A DNA stretch of 54,632 nucleotides from an uncultured Chlorobiaceae bacterium (lineage in GTDB: Bacteria > Bacteroidota > Chlorobiia > Chlorobiales > Chlorobiaceae), in contig CAIJGA010000023.1 in assembly GCA_903820085.1 (NCBI GenBank), positions 1-54,632 on the forward strand, given 5' to 3'. This document shows, one piece after another, positions 26,808 to 36,357 of the stretch. The notes beneath the pieces were generated by a model. The model saw only the letters and a program-made list of their open reading frames with translations, was not told where the DNA came from and ran no database searches. Both the position numbers and the translations under genes were made by a program. The stretch's first letter is position 1. Each line of letters begins with the position of its first letter.

Positions 26808-27953
26808 ATGCGAAGAATGAAAATCGGCATATCGTGTCATCATACCTATGGGGGAAGCGGGGCAATTGCTGCTGAACTGGGCAAGGCACTTGCGGCCAAA
26901 GGGCACATCGTTCATTTTTTCAGCCAGGCAGCTCCTTTCAGGCTCGGAGCTTTTTCGCGCAATATTTTCTGTCATGAGATTGAAGTGATGCACTATCCGC
27001 TTTTTGAGTGTCCTTTTTACTCCCTCGCCCTTGCCTCGAAAATTGCCGATATCGCCTATTATGAAAAGCTTGACATTGTCCACGCCCACTATGCCATTCC
27101 TCACGCCCTGAGTGCCATGCTTGCCCGACAGATGATTGAAGACAAGTGTGCTGAACTGAAGTGTTTCAAGTTGGTAACCACCCTGCATGGAACCGATATC
27201 ACGGTTGTGGGCGCCGACCGGGGGATGCAGGACGTTGTGAGGCTCGCCATCAACAAATCAGACGGGGTGACGGCCGTGTCGGACTACCTGAAAGAGGAGA
27301 CGATCAGGATGTTCAGTCCGAAAAAGGAGGTTACGGTGATTCCGAATTTTGTTGATACCTCACTTTTTTTCCGCTCACCAAAACCGGAAATTCGTGAACA
27401 GCTTGGTCTTGGGCAGGAAAAGATTGTCATCCATATCTCCAATTTCAGGCCGGTAAAATGTATCGGTGATATTATCCGGGTTTTTTATGCCTTAAGCAAG
27501 CGGATCGATGCAACCTTGCTGCTTGTGGGTGATGGCCCGGAACGCAGTGATGCTGAAATCCAGGTTCGCCAGTTGGGAATTGTCGATCGGGTAAGGTTTC
27601 TCGGCAAGCTTGATGAGATTGTTCCGCTGCTCTCTATTGCCGATATCATGTTGATGCCAAGCAATGTTGAATCGTTTGGCCTTGCAGCGCTGGAAGCCAT
27701 GGCCTGCGGTGTGCCGATTGTGGCAACCATGGCTGGCGGTTTCCCCGAATTTATTGTTCCGGGGACTCATGGTTATCTGCTTGCTCCTGGAGATATCGAG
27801 GGCATGACAGAAAAAGCCCTTCTCCTGCTTTCCAGCCAAAGCCATTGGCTTGAGTGTTCAGAAGCTTGTGTCCGGCAAGCAAAGCAGTATGAGACGGCTT
27901 TGCTTGTTGAACACTATGAGGCATACTATACGAGTCTTCTTGCTGAAGCGTAA
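26808..27953 (+). CDS. bshA: N-acetyl-alpha-D-glucosaminyl L-malate synthase BshA
   Basis: BshA, a GT4 glycosyltransferase, makes GlcNAc-malate from UDP-GlcNAc and L-malate, the first step of bacillithiol synthesis. The 381 residues show MKIGISCHHTYGGSGAIAAELG at the start, DIVHAHYAIPHA, TTLHGTDITVVG, and the C-terminal EX7E-type block SNVESFGLAALEAMACGVP. These specific blocks separate BshA from other GT4 enzymes. Chlorobiaceae are reported to make N-methyl-bacillithiol, which fits. AAAGG precedes the ATG. bshB and bshC are not in the window, and the gene is convergent with mreB at 12 bases. Confidence 0.9.
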   Translation: MRRMKIGISCHHTYGGSGAIAAELGKALAAKGHIVHFFSQAAPFRLGAFSRNIFCHEIEVMHYPLFECPFYSLALASKIADIAYYEKLDIVHAHYAIPHALSAMLARQMIEDKCAELKCFKLVTTLHGTDITVVGADRGMQDVVRLAINKSDGVTAVSDYLKEETIRMFSPKKEVTVIPNFVDTSLFFRSPKPEIREQLGLGQEKIVIHISNFRPVKCIGDIIRVFYALSKRIDATLLLVGDGPERSDAEIQVRQLGIVDRVRFLGKLDEIVPLLSIADIMLMPSNVESFGLAALEAMACGVPIVATMAGGFPEFIVPGTHGYLLAPGDIEGMTEKALLLLSSQSHWLECSEACVRQAKQYETALLVEHYEAYYTSLLAEA

Positions 27954-27965
27954 AGGGCTCTTATT

Positions 27966-28994
27966 TTAGTACCGTTTGGTCGTCAGAAGGACACTCCGGT
28001 ATTTTTCAAGATTTTCAAGCACTTCACCCGTGCCTCTGGCAACAGCGGTAAGGGGGTCTTCACTGATATGCACAGCAAGCTTTGTCTCTTCGCTGATTCT
28101 TTTGTCAAGTCCCTTGATGAGCGAGCCGCCTCCGGCAAGGAAAAGTCCACGGTCAAAAATATCGGCCGAAAGTTCAGGTTTTGTTACTTCGAGGCTTTTT
28201 TTGATCGATGTGATGATCTGGCTGATCGGGGTGGAAATGGCTTCCCGGATGGTTGCAGAGTTGACCTCGCGTTCTTCGGGAAGGGCGGTTACAAGGTTTC
28301 TGCCCCTGACCATCATGGTGAGCTCTTTTTCAAGCTTATAGGCTGATGCAATTTTTATTTTCACGTCTTCTGCCGTCCGTTCGCCGATAGCCAGGCTATA
28401 GGCTTTGCGGAAGTGACGGACAATCGCATTGGTGATATCAGTTCCGGCAACCCGAAGGGATTCGCCTGAGGCAATACCGCCGAGTGAAATAACGGCAATT
28501 TCCGTCGTGCCGCCACCGATATCGACAATCATGTTGCCCATCGGCTCTTTCACGTCAAGTCCGATACCGATTGCCGCCGCCATGGGTTCAGTTACCAGAT
28601 AAACCTCTTTGGCGCCGACATGTTCGGCTGAGTCGCGTACCGCTCTTTTTTCAACTTCGGTGATGCCTGACGGGATACCGATAACCATCCGGCGGATGCC
28701 GAATGAGAACTGGGTCTTGGTTTTATTGATAAGTCCCTTGATCAGCTCTTCTGTTGCCTCATAGTCAGCAATGACGCCGTTGGCAAGCGGTCGGATCGTT
28801 ACAATACCTGGATGGGTTTTTTCATGCATGAGAAGGGCTTCGTGTCCGATAGCCACAATTTTTCCCGTATTGCGTTCACGGGCAACAATTGACGGCTCAT
28901 TTAAAATCACGCCTTGACCTCGGATAAAAATCAACGTGTTTGCTGTTCCGAGATCAATAGCGATATCGCGGAACAGATTGCTGAAAAAACTCAT
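27966..28994 (-). CDS. mreB: rod-shape-determining actin homologue MreB
   Basis: MreB polymerises along the membrane and guides lateral wall synthesis. The 342 residues start with an amphipathic stretch (MSFFSNLFRDIAID), then the actin-fold motifs IDLGTANTLIF, the phosphate-2 region VIDIGGGTTEIAVISLGG-like block (about 160-175) and LAGGGSLIKGLDK. Full length. It is not next to mreC and mreD, which lie 21 kb away in another operon, and it appears to be transcribed alone. Confidence 0.97.
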   Translation of the reverse strand: MSFFSNLFRDIAIDLGTANTLIFIRGQGVILNEPSIVARERNTGKIVAIGHEALLMHEKTHPGIVTIRPLANGVIADYEATEELIKGLINKTKTQFSFGIRRMVIGIPSGITEVEKRAVRDSAEHVGAKEVYLVTEPMAAAIGIGLDVKEPMGNMIVDIGGGTTEIAVISLGGIASGESLRVAGTDITNAIVRHFRKAYSLAIGERTAEDVKIKIASAYKLEKELTMMVRGRNLVTALPEEREVNSATIREAISTPISQIITSIKKSLEVTKPELSADIFDRGLFLAGGGSLIKGLDKRISEETKLAVHISEDPLTAVARGTGEVLENLEKYRSVLLTTKRY

Positions 28995-29026
28995 ATTGTC
29001 AAAATTCTAGGTGTCTGTCATAGTGG

Positions 29027-29060
29027 CTTGGAACGAAGCTTATTCAAGCTATATTCCAAG
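29027..29060 (-). promoter_or_regulatory. hairpin in the mreB leader
   Basis: CTTGGAA (29027-29033) and TTCCAAG (29054-29060) form a 7-bp outer stem, and AGCTT/AAGCT an inner stem with an ATTC loop. It starts 33 bases upstream of mreB in the 255-base divergent region shared with hisD. A structured mRNA leader or a protein site is possible; function is not shown. The rest of this region (to 29249) is AT-rich promoter sequence. Confidence 0.35.
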
Positions 29061-29249
29061 GGTTGAACTGAACTCTTAAGGTAGATTAATGCTACTTTTT
29101 TTCAAATGAAAAAATTGTATCCGCGGCCACTTTTTTTAGCATTTTTTTCGGTTTTATGCTTAACGTGCCGGGTTACGATACATAGAGCTACGGAGTTACC
29201 TTATTTCCAATAGAATATTTGAGACCCGATAACAAAAAACAGTCAAGAA

Positions 29250-30536
29250 GTGTTGCGTTTATATCGTTTTGCTGAAGACCGTTCAGCTCTGCAAGAGCAT
29301 CTGAGCCGGAGCGTTACATTTGATGATTCCGTTCAGTCTGCTGTTGAACAAATACTGTATCAGGTTCGCCAGAATGGAGACAGCGCCGTGCTGGACTATA
29401 CGGAACGCTTTCAGGGTGTTCGGTTGACAGAGATGCGGGTTGCTCCGGAAGCAATACAGGAGGCCTACCGGCGTGCAGATCCAGCTTTTCTTGCTGTGCT
29501 TGAGGAGGCATACCGCAATATTGTCCGCTTTCATCAGCACGAAGTAGAAAAAAGTTTTTTTTATGAAGCTGACGGGGGAGTTGTGCTTGGCCAGCGGGTA
29601 ACCCCAATGGAGCGGGCTCTGCTCTATGTGCCGGGCGGACAGGCATCGTATCCTTCTTCAGTGCTGATGAATGCGGCTCCGGCAAATGTTGCCGGAGTTA
29701 GAAATATATCCATGACCACTCCCTGTGACGCTACGGGAGAGGTAAACCCCAATATTCTTGCTGCCGCTGCGGTTGCCGGTATTACTTCTGTGTACAAACT
29801 TGGTGGCGCCCAGGCAATAGCGGCTTTTGCCTATGGTACTCAAACGATTCCAAAGGTTGACATTATCACTGGCCCGGGCAATAAATATGTGGCGTTGGCC
29901 AAAAAGCAGGTTTTCGGGCATGTTGCCATCGACAGCATAGCCGGTCCTTCTGAAGTGGTTATCATCGCAGACGAAACGGCCAATCCGGAATTTATTGTCC
30001 TTGACCTGTTTGCACAGGCCGAGCATGACGCGGACGCATCGGCCGTGCTGATCACTCCATCGGAATCGTTGGCTGCAGCCGTGCGGGAGTGTGCCGCCAC
30101 ACGCATGCCGGGAATGCTTCGGCGTGAGATTATTGCCTCTTCGCTTGAGCACCACGGTGCCATTGTGCTTGTTGGGTCGCTTGAAGAGGCCTGCGCAGTG
30201 TCGGATATGATTGCACCTGAGCATCTTGAACTGCATGTGGAGCATCCATGGGAGATATTGCCGGATATTCACCATGCCGGTGCAATTTTTATGGGAGGCT
30301 ACTCCTGCGAAACTGTTGGTGATTATTTTGCCGGTCCTAACCATACGTTGCCGACCAATGGTACAGCACGGTTTTTTTCACCGCTTTCGGTGCGTGACTT
30401 TGTCAAGCACACATCGATCATCTCCTATTCAAAAAAGCAAATACATTGCAGTGGAGAGAAAATTGCGGCTTTTGCAGATCATGAAGGACTTCAGGCCCAT
30501 GCTGAAGCTGTAAGGGCAAGATTGAGAACATTATGA
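29250..30536 (+). CDS. hisD: histidinol dehydrogenase
   Basis: HisD oxidises histidinol to histidine in two NAD-dependent steps with a bound zinc. The sequence has [34 protein letters not shown], and [14 protein letters not shown] with the Gln and His zinc ligands. Near residues 325-330 it has the APEHLELH block with the catalytic Glu-His. 428 residues, full length. The start is GTG 29250 (or TTG 29253); neither has a clear ribosome-binding site. Its stop overlaps the queA start by four bases (ATGA), so the two are co-transcribed and translationally coupled. Confidence 0.96.
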   Translation: MLRLYRFAEDRSALQEHLSRSVTFDDSVQSAVEQILYQVRQNGDSAVLDYTERFQGVRLTEMRVAPEAIQEAYRRADPAFLAVLEEAYRNIVRFHQHEVEKSFFYEADGGVVLGQRVTPMERALLYVPGGQASYPSSVLMNAAPANVAGVRNISMTTPCDATGEVNPNILAAAAVAGITSVYKLGGAQAIAAFAYGTQTIPKVDIITGPGNKYVALAKKQVFGHVAIDSIAGPSEVVIIADETANPEFIVLDLFAQAEHDADASAVLITPSESLAAAVRECAATRMPGMLRREIIASSLEHHGAIVLVGSLEEACAVSDMIAPEHLELHVEHPWEILPDIHHAGAIFMGGYSCETVGDYFAGPNHTLPTNGTARFFSPLSVRDFVKHTSIISYSKKQIHCSGEKIAAFADHEGLQAHAEAVRARLRTL

Positions 30537-31558
30537 GAGCTGGCGACTTTGATTACGAACTCCCTGAAGAGAAGATTGCCAAATATCCGCCTCTGGAGCG
30601 TGGCTCGACCCGTCTTCTGGTGCTTGATCGTTACTCTGGCGCCGTCCGGCATGCCTCCTATGCCAATCTCAATACTTTTTTGCAGCAGGGTGACCTGCTT
30701 GTGCTGAACAATACCCGGGTGATCCGCGCAAGGCTTTTTGCCTGCAAGCCGACCGGTGCGAAGATTGAGCTGATGCTGCTTGAAAAGCACCTTGAGGAGC
30801 AAAGTCTGGTGCTGTACCGGGGGAAGCTGAAAAAAAACGACAAACTCATGGCGCATGGCCATGAACTTCTGGTAGCTGATCTTGTTGATCAGGGCATTGC
30901 CCGTGTTTCTGTTTGCGGTGCACTGTCGCTCAGCGATCTTTTTGACCGTTTTGGTGGAGTGCCCATTCCTCCCTATCTCAAACGGGAGGCTGAGGAGGTT
31001 GACCGCGAGCGCTACCAAACCGTTTTTGCCGAATTGCCGGGTTCAGTTGCAGCGCCGACTGCCTCCCTGAACATGACTTCCGAGCTGCTTGAAAAGCTTC
31101 TCAGGAAGGGTGTTGACGTTGTTGCTCTCACCCTGCATGTTGGTCTTGGCACCTTTCTTCCTGTCAGGGTAGAGGCGCTTGAGGAGCATGTCATGCACCG
31201 TGAGTTTTATTCCATACCACCGGAGTGTGCGGAGAAAATCCGCCGGGTAAAGGCTGCCGGTGGAAGGGTTGTTGCTGTCGGGACAACCGTAACCAGGGCC
31301 TTGGAACATGCCGGAGAACGTATCGAGACGTTTGAGGGAGATGAACCGCTGATGGGCGAGGCTGATATTTTTATCTATCCCGGATATCGTTTCCGTATTG
31401 TTGATGGACTTTTGACTAACTTTCATGCGCCCCGTTCCACGGTGCTGATGCTTACCGCAGCATTTGCCGGAGCTGAAAACCTGCGCAATGCCTACCGGGA
31501 AGCTCTTGCTGAAGGCTACAGCTTTCTCAGTTACGGCGACAGCATGTTCATTGCCTGA
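30533..31558 (+). CDS. queA: S-adenosylmethionine:tRNA ribosyltransferase-isomerase
   Basis: QueA transfers the ribose of SAM to preQ1 in tRNA to form epoxyqueuosine. The 341 residues show [16 protein letters not shown] at the start, [31 protein letters not shown] and [12 protein letters not shown], all family blocks, ending with a block [18 protein letters not shown] near residue 300. It follows hisD with a four-base overlap, an unusual pairing of histidine and queuosine genes. Confidence 0.97.
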   Translation: MRAGDFDYELPEEKIAKYPPLERGSTRLLVLDRYSGAVRHASYANLNTFLQQGDLLVLNNTRVIRARLFACKPTGAKIELMLLEKHLEEQSLVLYRGKLKKNDKLMAHGHELLVADLVDQGIARVSVCGALSLSDLFDRFGGVPIPPYLKREAEEVDRERYQTVFAELPGSVAAPTASLNMTSELLEKLLRKGVDVVALTLHVGLGTFLPVRVEALEEHVMHREFYSIPPECAEKIRRVKAAGGRVVAVGTTVTRALEHAGERIETFEGDEPLMGEADIFIYPGYRFRIVDGLLTNFHAPRSTVLMLTAAFAGAENLRNAYREALAEGYSFLSYGDSMFIA

Positions 31559-31799
31559 AATTTTGTTTCACATAATTGCCATTTCTTTCTTCCTGCCTTA
31601 AAAAACAGGATATATTACTGTTTATTCCTGAAAAACTTCGTTGTTGCCGGGTGTGCAGAAGAGAGCTGTTCTTGGTTATAGAAGAGAGCTATGGTATTTT
31701 TAAGGTTATGGCGTATTGCCTGAAGGCATCGTAGTTTTTCCTGCTTATTTAGAACGTTACCATTATTTCAAACATTCATAACCCTGGGAGATTGACCTT

Positions 31800-34370
31800 A
31801 TGAGTCTTGTAGACCAATATCGCGCGCATACCGAAGAACGGGCCAAGCTCAGCATTCCACCTCTACCGTTGACTGTTGAACAGACCCGCTTGCTTGTAGG
31901 CCTGCTCAAGCAGGATGTTGTTGAGGAAAAAGAGTACCTGCTTGAGTTATTCCGTGAGCATATCAGTCCGGGTGTTGATGACGCCGCGTTTGAAAAAGCT
32001 GCGTTCCTCGATGCCATCATTAAAGGTGAGGAGTCCTGTGCCGTCATCGACAAAGCAGAAGCGGTCAGAATTTTGGGTACCATGCTTGGCGGTTATAATG
32101 TCAAGCCTCTTGTTGATGCGCTTGGCCATGTTGATGCATCAATATGCAGTGAAGCCGCTGCGATGCTGAAAAATACGTTGCTGGTCTATGATCTGTTCGA
32201 CGTTGTGGTTGATCTGTCAAAAACCAATTCCTATGCAAAAGAGGTGCTCAATTCATGGGCAGAGGCCGAATGGTTTACCTCAAAGCCAACGCTACCTGAA
32301 AAAATGACCCTGACGGTTTTCAAGGTGCCCGGCGAAACCAATACTGATGATCTTTCACCGGCCAGCGAGGCCTTTACCCGCAGCGATATTCCCCTGCACG
32401 CCCGTTGCATGCTTGGCACCAAAATAGCCGATCCGATAGAAACCATTGCCAAACTGAAAACAAAAGGCCATCCGCTTGCTTATGTCGGTGACGTTGTCGG
32501 TACCGGATCAAGCCGGAAGTCGGGTATAAACTCGGTTCAGTGGCACATAGGCAATAACATTCCGGCCGTGCCGAACAAACGGACAGGCGGCGTGGTGATT
32601 GGAAGTATCATTGCTCCCATTTTTTTCAATACGGCAGAAGATTCGGGGGCGTTGCCCGTTCAGGCTGACGTGACGTCAATGGAGATGGGCGATGTGATTG
32701 ATCTGTACCTCTCCAATGGTACCATAGAGAAAAACGGTGAAGTTATTGCCCGTTTTGAGCTCTCTCCGAATACGATTGCTGATGAGGTGCGCGCCGGAGG
32801 ACGCATTCCGCTGATTATTGGCAGAACGCTGACCAGAAAGGCACGAAAAGCGCTGGGACTCGGTGATGAGAGTATTTTCATTAATCCGGAACAGCCGGCA
32901 GACAGCGGTAAAGGGTACACGCTTGCACAGAAAATGATCGGCAAGGCGTGTGGCTTTCCGGGTGTGCGTCCGGGGATGTACGTTGAACCGGAGACCCTGA
33001 CGGTTGGTTCACAGGATACAACAGGAGCCATGACCCGTGATGAGGTTAAAGAGTTTGCGGCACTGAGTTTCAGCGCAGATCTTCTGATGCAGAGCTTTTG
33101 CCATACGTCCGCCTATCCGAAGCCATCTGATGTAAAGTTGCACCGAAGTCTCCCGTACTTTATCATGAGCAGGGGCGGCGTTTCGCTTAAACCTGGAGAC
33201 GGGGTTATTCACACGTGGCTGAATCGTATGGTACTGCCCGATACGCTCGGCACCGGTGCTGATTCCCATACCCGTTTTCCAATCGGCATTTCGTTTCCTG
33301 CGGGTTCCGGGCTTGTAGCTTTTGCCGGTGTTACCGGAACCATGCCGTTGAATGTTCCTGAATCAGTGCTGGTCCGTTTTACCGGTGAGATGCAGAAAGG
33401 GATTACGCTCAGGGATCTGGTTAACGCCATTCCCTATGTGGCCATAAAGCAAGGCCTGTTGACGGTCGAAAAGAAAGGCAAGAAAAACGTTTTTGCCGGA
33501 CGTATCCTTGAAATAGAAGGATTGCCGAAACTGAAGGTTGAGCAGGCGTTTGAGCTCAGTGATGCTTCTGCTGAACGGAGCGCTGCGGCATGTACCGTCC
33601 GGCTCGATAAAGAGCCGGTAATCGAATATCTCAGCTCGAACGTCAAATTGCTCGAAGAGATGATTGAACAGGGTTATGGCGATGCTGAGACACTCCAGCG
33701 GCGAATTGGCAAGATGGAGGCGTGGCTTGAAAACCCCATTCTCCTTCAGCCTGATGCTGATGCGGAATATGCCGCAGTAATCGAGGTCGATATGAGCAAA
33801 ATTACTGAGCCGATTCTTGCCTGTCCGAACGATCCTGACGATGTCATGACGCTGAGCGAGGTTCTGCGTTCTGACAAAATGCCAAAAGTCATTGATGAGG
33901 TCTTTGTTGGAAGCTGCATGACCAATATCGGTCATTTCCGCGCTCTCGGTGAAATTTTGCGGAATCAGGGTGTTACACCGGTAAAACTCTGGATTGTTCC
34001 TCCTACGAAGATGGACATGATAAAACTGGTTGAGGAAGGCTATTACTCGGTATTTGGTGCATCAGGCGCCCGTATTGAGCGTCCGGGATGTTCACTCTGC
34101 ATGGGCAATCAGGCCAGAGTAGCAGATAATGCTGTCGTCTTTTCCACCAGCACAAGGAACTTCGACAATCGCATGGGTACCGGAGCGCAGGTTTATCTGG
34201 GGTCGGCCGAGCTTGCCGCAGTATGTGCACTTCTTGGTCACTTGCCGAACAAAGATGAATATATGGAAATCGTAAACAGACATCTTTCTGGCGGAAAAGA
34301 AGAGAACATTTATCAATACCTTAACTTTCATAAGCTTGAAAAAGCAGAATTAGAGTTGCTTGTTGAGTAA
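31800..34370 (+). CDS. acnB: aconitate hydratase B
   Basis: AcnB interconverts citrate and isocitrate (and can act on 2-methylisocitrate) with a [4Fe-4S] cluster. In green sulfur bacteria this step belongs to the reductive TCA cycle. The N-terminal HEAT-like domain covers about residues 1-160, followed by the swivel domain ([19 protein letters not shown]) and the catalytic domains. The cluster cysteines lie in GSCMTNIGH (about 705) and GCSLCMGN (about 764-767). 856 residues, full length. CTGGGAGATTGACCTT precedes the ATG as ribosome-binding region. In the 241-base upstream gap the 11-mer AGAAGAGAGCT occurs twice (31657, 31680). Confidence 0.96.
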   Translation: MSLVDQYRAHTEERAKLSIPPLPLTVEQTRLLVGLLKQDVVEEKEYLLELFREHISPGVDDAAFEKAAFLDAIIKGEESCAVIDKAEAVRILGTMLGGYNVKPLVDALGHVDASICSEAAAMLKNTLLVYDLFDVVVDLSKTNSYAKEVLNSWAEAEWFTSKPTLPEKMTLTVFKVPGETNTDDLSPASEAFTRSDIPLHARCMLGTKIADPIETIAKLKTKGHPLAYVGDVVGTGSSRKSGINSVQWHIGNNIPAVPNKRTGGVVIGSIIAPIFFNTAEDSGALPVQADVTSMEMGDVIDLYLSNGTIEKNGEVIARFELSPNTIADEVRAGGRIPLIIGRTLTRKARKALGLGDESIFINPEQPADSGKGYTLAQKMIGKACGFPGVRPGMYVEPETLTVGSQDTTGAMTRDEVKEFAALSFSADLLMQSFCHTSAYPKPSDVKLHRSLPYFIMSRGGVSLKPGDGVIHTWLNRMVLPDTLGTGADSHTRFPIGISFPAGSGLVAFAGVTGTMPLNVPESVLVRFTGEMQKGITLRDLVNAIPYVAIKQGLLTVEKKGKKNVFAGRILEIEGLPKLKVEQAFELSDASAERSAAACTVRLDKEPVIEYLSSNVKLLEEMIEQGYGDAETLQRRIGKMEAWLENPILLQPDADAEYAAVIEVDMSKITEPILACPNDPDDVMTLSEVLRSDKMPKVIDEVFVGSCMTNIGHFRALGEILRNQGVTPVKLWIVPPTKMDMIKLVEEGYYSVFGASGARIERPGCSLCMGNQARVADNAVVFSTSTRNFDNRMGTGAQVYLGSAELAAVCALLGHLPNKDEYMEIVNRHLSGGKEENIYQYLNFHKLEKAELELLVE

Positions 34371-34386
34371 AAAAAACATTTATTAA

Positions 34387-34419
34387 GGCGGGATGTGAAA
34401 TTATTTTGCATATTCCGCC
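34387..34419 (+). terminator. hairpin after acnB
   Basis: GGCGGGATGTG pairs with CATATTCCGCC over 11 bp (two G-T pairs), 17 bases after the acnB stop. No T run follows directly; a run of nine Ts comes 30 bases later (about 34449). It may end the acnB transcript or protect its 3' end. Confidence 0.45.
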
Positions 34420-34511
34420 ATACAGTAGGCTTTTGAAAAGTCGCTGTTTTTTTTTATTATTCGAGAGCTGATGAAGCTGTCAATTATCAAACAACAAAAA
34501 TAATCATAGCA

Positions 34512-34724
34512 ATGAAAAAACTTTTCATTTTCCTCTTTCTTTTAAGCTCAGTTTCTTTCGTAGGCTGCGCAAAAAAAACTGAAGCTCCTGTAGAAGCTCC
34601 TGTCGAAGCACCTGCAGCACCAGCACCTGCAGCAGAAGCACCTGCACCTGCAGCAGCACCTGCAGCAGAAGCACCTGCAGCAGCACCTGCAGCAGAAGCA
34701 CCTGCAGCACCAGCAGCAAAATAA
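34512..34724 (+). CDS. Ala/Pro/Glu-rich lipoprotein
   Basis: The 70-residue product has a lipoprotein signal (MKKLFIFLFLLSSVSFVGC) with the lipidated Cys at 19. The mature chain is made almost only of the units EAPVEAP, AAPAPAAEAP and AAPAAEAP. Such Ala-Pro chains are extended and flexible and may span the periplasm or tether the outer membrane, as small Lpp-like spacers do. No folded domain is present. It is single, with its own strong terminator, suggesting high expression. The function is unknown. Confidence 0.7.
   Translation: MKKLFIFLFLLSSVSFVGCAKKTEAPVEAPVEAPAAPAPAAEAPAPAAAPAAEAPAAAPAAEAPAAPAAK
34581..34719 (+). repeat. GCAGCACCTGCAGAAG-type minisatellite inside the lipoprotein gene
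   Basis: The mature part of the lipoprotein is encoded by nearly identical trinucleotide and 24-base units of GAAGCACCT, GCAGCACCT and GCAGCAGAA. The repeat could change length by slippage in whole codons, so the chain length may differ between strains. The opposite strand stays open across it only because of the repeat. Confidence 0.7.
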
Positions 34725-34751
34725 GTTTCCGGCTTACCGGTTTCTTATATC

Positions 34752-34788
34752 AAAGAGGCAGAACGTAAGTTCTGCCTCTTTTTTTTAT
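34752..34788 (+). terminator. strong intrinsic terminator of the lipoprotein gene
   Basis: AAAGAGGCAGAAC and GTTCTGCCTCTTT form a perfect 13-bp stem with a GTAA loop, followed by an uninterrupted T run. It is 28 bases after the stop codon. Confidence 0.95.
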
Positions 34789-34944
34789 TGTGTATTGGTG
34801 AATGAAGCGTTCCCGTTTTTTTCAAGTATGTATTGAATTAATAAATCAAGGAAGCTGAGGAAGGCGTGCGGAATTTTTCTTCGCATCATGCTGGATTTAC
34901 AGACAAAAAAAAGACACCCCGATAGAGTGTCTATTTTTTTTAAG

Positions 34945-35018
34945 CTGAGGAGGCAGGACTCGAACCTGCAAATTGCCTGATCCAGAATCAGGAGCCTTAC
35001 CAATTTGGCCACTCCTCA
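34945..35018 (-). tRNA. tRNA-Gln(CTG)
   Basis: The minus strand reads TGAGGAG TGGCCAAATTGG, anticodon arm CCTGA-TTCTGGA-TCAGG (anticodon CTG), T arm GCAGGTTCGAGTCCTGC, acceptor CTCCTCA, discriminator G. CCA is not encoded. Confidence 0.93.
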
Positions 35019-35073
35019 TTAGTGAGGTGAATATATGAAAAAATAATTTATTCCAATTCGCTTTTATCTTTTT

Positions 35074-35967
35074 TTAAAGAATAGTGAGAAGGACCGGAAT
35101 AAGAAACAATGCAGCGATCATGCACGACGCAACAAGCGTTGCGGCAAATTCACGATCAAGTTTTTCAACCGAGGCAAAGGTCATGGTATTGAATCCTGCC
35201 GGAGCGGAAGCTGCAAGTATGACAATGGCCCGGTCAAGCCCTTCAAGATGAAACAAGCCTGCAAGCCAAACTCCCAGAGCCAGTCCGAGTCCCATGCGCA
35301 GGGTTAGGGCTGCTGCAAGATGGAGCGGGTTGATTTTTGTTATCCTGAACGAGGCTCCAAGCCCTATGAGGATGAGCGGTATCGTCAGCCCGCCAATGGA
35401 GTGCAGTACTGCGGTTGCAATGAGCGCTGGCCGCCAACCGGATACATTCATCAGAAGAGCTGCGATCAGTGCCAGGAGAGGGGGGGATGTCATGAGCTTG
35501 CGTCCCAAGCCCTTTTCAGTGCTGCCGCCATGTCTTGAGGCAACAGAGAGGGCTATGGTATAGGCCGACAACCCGTTCGGAATATCGAACACGAAGAGGC
35601 GGGCAAGGCCATCGTCTCCGTAAAATGATTGAACGAAAGGCATGACAAAGCCGAGATTCATGATAATCGATCCGCTCACGAGCACGGCGTATGACTTATC
35701 GGGCATATTGAGCGCTTTTCCTGTAAGCATTGCTGCCCCAAGCGTCAAAAGGATAAGAAGCATTGAGATGAGAGGAAGAAACAGCATGGTCGTGCTTATG
35801 ACGACATAGGGAAGTACGGAAAGCAGCAGCGCAGGAAGCGCAAGATGGTAAACAAGTTTAAACAGAATATCTGCGGCTTGGCCGTCAAGCACTGATGCCT
35901 TGCGCAAAAGCATTCCGAGAAAAAATGTTGCAAATGCAGGAGCAAGAAGAAACGCAAGGTCAAACAT
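35074..35967 (-). CDS. AEC-family membrane transporter
   Basis: The 297-residue integral membrane protein has about ten hydrophobic segments and the auxin-efflux-carrier/AEC pattern: LAFLLAPAFATFFLGMLLR at the start, an internal repeat boundary near residue 155, LILIGLGASFRI in the second half, and ASAPAGFNTMTFA near the end. Bacterial AEC members export or import organic acids such as malate or malonate. The substrate is not evident. It lies between tRNA genes and appears to be a single-gene unit. Confidence 0.82.
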   Translation of the reverse strand: MFDLAFLLAPAFATFFLGMLLRKASVLDGQAADILFKLVYHLALPALLLSVLPYVVISTTMLFLPLISMLLILLTLGAAMLTGKALNMPDKSYAVLVSGSIIMNLGFVMPFVQSFYGDDGLARLFVFDIPNGLSAYTIALSVASRHGGSTEKGLGRKLMTSPPLLALIAALLMNVSGWRPALIATAVLHSIGGLTIPLILIGLGASFRITKINPLHLAAALTLRMGLGLALGVWLAGLFHLEGLDRAIVILAASAPAGFNTMTFASVEKLDREFAATLVASCMIAALFLIPVLLTIL

Positions 35968-36013
35968 CGACGAGAGAGAGCAAAGTCGTTAAGACAAGGA
36001 AAGGTGAGATCTG

Positions 36014-36087
36014 TGCACCCGAGAGGAGTCGAACCTCTAACCTTCTGATTCGTAGTCAGATGCTCTATCCAGTTGAGCTACGGGTGC
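36014..36087 (-). tRNA. tRNA-Arg(ACG)
   Basis: GCACCCG TAGCTCAACTGG, anticodon arm TCTGA-CTACGAA-TCAGA (anticodon ACG, read as ICG after deamination), T arm GAGGTTCGACTCCTC, acceptor CGGGTGC, discriminator A. CCA is not encoded. First of three closely spaced tRNA genes on this strand. Confidence 0.95.
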
Positions 36088-36092
36088 TTTTA

Positions 36093-36169
36093 TGGTAGCG
36101 TGTACGGGATTCGAACCCGTGATCTTCGCCTTGAGAGGGCGATGTCCTGGGCCACTAGACGAACACGCC
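36093..36169 (-). tRNA. tRNA-Glu(CTC)
   Basis: GGCGTGT TCGTCTAGTGGCCC, anticodon arm TCGCC-CTCTCAA-GGCGA (anticodon CTC), T arm ACGGGTTCGAATCCCGT, acceptor ACACGCT with a G-T first pair, discriminator A. CCA is encoded at 36095-36093, unlike its two neighbours. Confidence 0.94.
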
Positions 36170-36202
36170 AGGTAAACTTATGTTGCTTCCGGTCATAAAC
36201 CG

Positions 36203-36276
36203 TGGGCCCTGTAGGACTTGAACCTACGACCCAGCGATTATGAGTCGCTTGCTCTGACCAACTGAGCTAAGGGCCC
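36203..36276 (-). tRNA. tRNA with CAT anticodon, probably Ile2 (lysidine type)
   Basis: GGGCCCT TAGCTCAGTTGG, anticodon arm AGCGA-CTCATAA-TCGCT, T arm GTAGGTTCAAGTCCTAC, acceptor AGGGCCC, discriminator A. The anticodon arm and the C4/C5 acceptor pairs resemble E. coli tRNA-Ile2 (ileX), whose C34 is changed to lysidine by TilS to read AUA. An elongator tRNA-Met is the alternative. CCA is not encoded. Confidence 0.85.
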
Positions 36277-36357
36277 TCAATGCTTGGCTTTAGAGGCAGT
36301 TAATATAATGTATCGCTTTTAATATCCAAAAAAATAATCATCTTTTTTGATGGATTA

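Noticed and set aside
29658-30344. 228-codon minus-strand frame opposite hisD
   Set aside because: hisD is intact in the other direction; the frame has no ribosome-binding site or recognisable domain.
33363-33935. 190-codon frame opposite acnB
   Set aside because: It lies wholly within the acnB catalytic part and has no motif.
34525-34719. Minus-strand Leu/Gln-rich frame opposite the lipoprotein
   Set aside because: It is open only because the repeat lacks stops on both strands.
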